This document shows, piece after piece, positions 60,892 through 64,000 of a stretch of 64,000 nucleotides of DNA. Under the pieces are notes generated by a model that saw only the letters and a list, made by a program, of their open reading frames with translations, was not told the DNA's origin and did not search any database. The position numbers and the translations under genes were made by a program. This DNA comes from Phanerodontia chrysosporium. Lineage: Eukaryota; Basidiomycota; Agaricomycetes; Polyporales; Phanerochaetaceae. The stretch spans positions 1,860,001-1,924,000 of the forward strand of contig MJGA01000005.1 of the NCBI GenBank assembly GCA_001910725.1, read 5' to 3'. Numbering within the stretch: position 1 is the first letter of the stretch; every line of letters starts with the position of its first letter.

Positions 60892-61360
60892 ATGGATCTC
60901 ACCTACAAACCGGCTATCCTTCCGAACCGTTTTCGTTTCGTCGCGGTGTTCTTTCCCGCTCCAGGCATCTCCCCCGAAGAGTTTCACAACTACTGGCTGC
61001 ACGAACATGGCCGATTGTTCATGTCGCTAGACATTGTCAAGAAGAATCTGACGAAATATGAGCAAGTCAGTCCTTGTCCTTGCTGATAAACTAGATCTGT
61101 ATCTGACGTAAACGATCTAGCTCCACTTCAATCATGATGCAGTTCGCAGTCTCACGGCTGCATCGTCCTCTGCACCCGAAGCCAACTCCTACTGGGGCAT
61201 GGCGATCTTCGAGGCAGAGTCGTTCGACAAGCTTACGGAGGTCTTTAGTCATCCGGACTATCAGCGGGTCGTCTTTCCTGACGAGCAAGTGATTCTGGAC
61301 AAGAGCAGAACATTACTGTCTGCTGGACAGTTCGCCACAATACTCAATCAGTCTTTCTGA
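60892..61360 (+). CDS. EthD domain protein, copy 2
   Basis: Exons 60892-61065 and 61121-61360 give 137 residues. Core: NRFRFVAVFFPAPGISPEEF, HNYWLHEHGRLFMSLDIVKK, NLTKYEQ at the exon end, LHFNHDAVRSLTAA, YWGMAIFEAESFDKLTEVFS, then VVFPDEQVILDKSRTLLSAG and FATILNQSF. The HEHG and SLDIVKKNLTKYEQ blocks are almost the same in copies 3 and 4, so these three form a closer subgroup than copy 1. First gene of the tandem set on the plus strand. Confidence 0.87.
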
Positions 61361-62190
61361 TCATGTCGTCGTGAGTCTGTCATCTGCTACCATGCTTCGC
61401 GTACTCACATGCTGTATGCTGCCGTCGCCAGAAGCGATTACCTGCCGAAAGAGGCGAAGGTCATTTGCTCGTAGCATGTCATTAGCCGCGGCCCATGGCG
61501 TAATGCTATAACGATCGTTCGCATGTGAAGCCTGCAACCGTGCGACGAGCGCTTGCTGGCTGCTTGGGAGGAAGTGCGGCCTTGTTCCATCAAGGGCGTA
61601 TGCCGTGCGCAGACTTGCCCAAATCCGGACTAAAACGTGTGCACCGCACCATAACGTTCCTGTCAGGGTCTCCGATAGATTCGGGTAATGGAGGTCAGGC
61701 CGATGGCCTTCAACAAGCACCGTACCTGTCTACCCTGAGTCTCAGCATCGATAGGTCTGCCCTCATGAGGGCATATGAAGTGCTGCCGCATCTACCTGCG
61801 CTCTGCAGGTCGGACCATTAAACCTAGCTGTGCTTTACATGTGATCCTCCAAGCATTCGAAGACTACACAGTAGGCCTGTCAGCGTGCCATTTTCGTTCT
61901 CATGTCGGTGCGTCAGTGCAATCCTGCACAGCTCCATCGAAGGCGATCATGCTGCCTATCTTTCTCCCTCACGCTTGCACGTTCCTGGCATTGACACCGC
62001 AGGGTGGCGCATGCCGACGAAGGCACCGGCTACGGTAAGCCCGCAAACCTCCATTGCTTGCCATCATTGGTCTGACGGCCACCCAGGTGCTTCCCGACTC
62101 GCACTTTCCGGCATGGACCGTGAGCGGCGCCCTGTACGGGATTATAAGGTACGTGTGAACGACCAGTCCTGCCCTTTCTCATTCCCCTCA
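61361..62190. other. Spacer between EthD copies 2 and 3
   Basis: A 119-aa minus-strand frame (61361-61720) and an open frame leading into copy 3 from 61885 have no family resemblance. I treat both as chance or leader sequence. Confidence 0.35.
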
Positions 62191-62697
62191 ATGCAGTCAT
62201 ATCGCGCAGCCCTTACGCCCAACCGCGTCCGCTTTACCGCGCTGTTCTTCCCCGTCTCCGGGGTGTCGAACCAGCACTGGCGGCGATACTGGCTGAACGA
62301 GCACGGGAGGCTGTTCATGTCACTGGACATCGTCAAGAAGAACTTGACGAAGTATGAGCAGGTGCAGTTCATCCCACCTCTGCAGTGTACGACAGACTAA
62401 ACGCCGCTCGCCTGTCAGTTCCATTTTGACACCGAGCTCAGTCAGAGCCTGGCGACGGCCATGGGTGCGTCCTCCGGTGGAAGCGCATTCTGGGGCATGG
62501 CCACCTTCGAGGCGGAATCGTGGGACAAGATCCTCGAGGTCTTCTCTCACCCGGAATATGCCCGCGTCGTCCTGCCCGACGAGCAGCACGTCCTGGACCG
62601 ATCTCGGACGCAGGTCTTTGCAGGGGAATTCGCCACCATCCTCGAGAAGAGTGCGCGGTCCAAGGTGGGTCCCGTGAAGCCCGGATTACGTCCGTAG
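62191..62697 (+). CDS. EthD domain protein, copy 3
   Basis: Exons 62191-62361 and 62419-62697 give 149 residues. Core: NRVRFTALFFPVSGVSNQHW, RRYWLNEHGRLFMSLDIVKK, NLTKYEQ, FHFDTELSQSLATAM, FWGMATFEAESWDKILEVFS, VVLPDEQHVLDRSRTQVFAG and FATILEKSARSK. It has about 12 more residues at the C-terminus than copy 2. GTGGGT after SARSK may be an unused or real donor. The intron has the same position and phase as in the other copies. Confidence 0.87.
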
Positions 62698-63628
62698 CAT
62701 GCGGTAACAACTATCGCCGGTATCACAGCTATAACATCACCGGTCCACTCTGGCGACCACCAGGCACATGTCTTCTTGTTCGACTGTCTCTGCTTCCTAC
62801 TATTCACATTCTTTCGCCGCTTGTACTAGTATTGTATCACTCACGCTTTTCTGATGCACGCCGTACGGACAGAGACAAGTATGTAGTTGTATACAAGATC
62901 TATAGCACGCTCACCTTCGCGGAATATCTTCATAACCACCTCGTTTACATCGCGTCATCGTCCTCGAGATCTTGCCCCAGCGGGGAACAGCTTCGAGATG
63001 ACCTCATCCACCTTCGTGGAGGTCCGACGCTGATTCTGCTTCCGTCCTCTGCCTCTTTCGTTGCTTGTGAACTGAATAGCCAGTCGCGGAAGCTGCCGCA
63101 GGCTCAGGATGCCGAGCCAATCGAGGTCGTGCCTTTGGTGAGTCCGCGGTGAGCGACGTCCGCGTCGAGGTCTAGAAACGAGTGAAAGATTCATGCCAAC
63201 AGCGTCGGGAGCAACTCACTCGTCACGCCCCGCCGTCCTCGCCAGTACGACCGACGCGTGACGACTCGAGTGTTCTGCAATTTTCGCGGGAGAACGTAAG
63301 TCGTACTGTAAGCCTGATGGAGCGGCGCCGACGTTGCTACCGGCGCACCTGACGACAGCTTTGCCAGAAGGATTCTGCAATCGACGGCGTCCAGGAGGTT
63401 GGTGACCCGCATCCGCTGATCCTGAAGCGCCTGACCCTTTGACCCAACCGACCAATCAATCGCGGTGGCCGGCCGATCCATTCTCACCGCGTTTGCTCCT
63501 GGCTCAGTTGAAGTTGACGAGCCTTGACAACACTAGTACGCGAAATTTTGGACACGATGGGCTGCGGGTTGTCCTGGCCTTGGCGACGGCTAGCGTCGCC
63601 AGGGCCACTGTGCAGGCTGCGTCGTCCG
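62698..63628. other. Spacer between EthD copies 3 and 4, possible small minus-strand gene
   Basis: Minus-strand frames at 63191-63487 (includes MRVTNLLDAVDCRILLAKLS) and 62955-63194 (includes STKVDEVISKLFPAGARSRG) could be two exons joined at GTGAGT near 63220. There is no known domain, so I do not call a gene. Confidence 0.3.
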
Positions 63629-63634
63629 TATAAG
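63629..63634 (+). promoter_or_regulatory. TATA box of EthD gene 4
   Basis: TATAAG about 134 bases upstream of the ATG at 63768, with a C/T-rich leader between. Confidence 0.35.
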
Positions 63635-63767
63635 ACTCGGTGACCCGTGCGCGGTGGGAGGCCACTCGTCCACAGGATTTTGACACCGCCGTTAGGCCCA
63701 CTTCTAATCTCTTCGTTCTCTGACTACCCGCCGTTCGTTACCCTTCCCTCTCGTTAATCCCGCCACA

Positions 63768-64000
63768 ATGCAGTCCACCTACCGCTCCGCCTTCAAGCTG
63801 ACGCCCAACCGCGTCCGTTTCACCGCTCTCTTCTGCCCCGCACCGGGCATCTCCAACGCGCACTTCAAGAAGTACTGGCTGCAGGAGCACGGCAAGAAGT
63901 TCATGTCGCTGGACATCGCCAAGAAGAACTTGACGAAGTATGAGCAGGTCCGTTACGCGCCTTGCTTCTCCGTGTCTCGTCCTTCTGACGAGAGTCTGTG
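63768..64000 (+). CDS. EthD domain protein, copy 4 (cut by window end)
   Basis: Exon 1 (63768-63947) encodes MQSTYRSAFKLTPNRVRFTA, LFCPAPGISNAHFKKYWLQE, HGKKFMSLDIAKKNLTKYEQ and ends at a GTCCGT donor in the same phase as copies 1-3. The rest of the window is intron, and the second exon lies beyond 64000. It is closest to copy 3 (both start MQS, share LTPNRVRFTALF and have GxSN before the YWL block), which suggests a recent tandem duplication. Confidence 0.85.
   Translation, partial: MQSTYRSAFKLTPNRVRFTALFCPAPGISNAHFKKYWLQEHGKKFMSLDIAKKNLTKYEQVRYAPCFSVSRPSDESL

Noticed and set aside
61885..62190. N-terminal extension of EthD copy 3
   Set aside because: The frame is open upstream, but the sequence is not conserved with copies 2 and 4, which start at the equivalent ATG.

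Overview
The window is nuclear DNA from a basidiomycete fungus, most likely a wood-inhabiting Agaricomycete of the Polyporales type. The reasons are a dense gene layout, genes cut by many 45-60 base GT-AG introns, GC-rich third codon positions, and typical mushroom families: a class I hydrophobin, a DUF6534 membrane protein, a secreted sedolisin, EthD-domain proteins, a microsomal P450 and an FAM72-like protein. No rRNA, tRNA, CRISPR array or prokaryote-style operon was seen. The order or genus cannot be fixed without a search.

Layout. 0-5.5 kb: a lineage-type orphan gene, an F-box protein and a complete cytochrome P450. 5.9-13.2 kb: a mitochondrial cation-diffusion transporter with a His-rich leader, a Pho85-type cyclin, a mitochondrial carrier (11 exons, one of 7 bases) and an NFKBIL1-like protein. 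13.3-14.9 kb: an insertion bounded by about 42-base inverted repeats. 15.7-20 kb: a DUF6534 membrane protein and a five-unit polyubiquitin gene. 20.4-24.1 kb: a broken P-loop gene and a sedolisin protease. 24.1-26.4 kb: nothing firm. 26.5-31.3 kb: an FAM72-like gene and a large orphan gene. 32-37.3 kb: an AsaB/CmcJ-like oxidoreductase, the 3-ketoacyl-CoA reductase of fatty-acid elongation, a 123-aa orphan and a kinase-like protein. 38.2-41.2 kb: a GX3-repeat coiled-coil protein and an orphan. 41.7-50.2 kb: UPF2 (nonsense-mediated decay) followed head-to-tail by a Rad26/ATRIP-type checkpoint protein. 50.6-54.9 kb: EthD protein 1, a LARGE-like glycosyltransferase divergent from an epoxide hydrolase, and a hydrophobin. 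55.5-60.6 kb: Tudor-SN, mitochondrial ribosomal protein bS6m and a HAD hydrolase. 60.9-64 kb: three tandem EthD genes, the last cut by the window end.

Most genes are housekeeping genes on both strands with no sign of a metabolic gene cluster. The least ordinary items are the inverted-repeat element at 13.28-14.88 kb, the EthD family expansion, the 7-base exon in the carrier gene, and the GX3-repeat protein. At least 13 places in nine genes need one extra base to keep a family's frame. They nearly all go the same way, so they look like uncorrected deletion errors in the assembly rather than many independent pseudogenes. Protein readings across those points should be treated with care.
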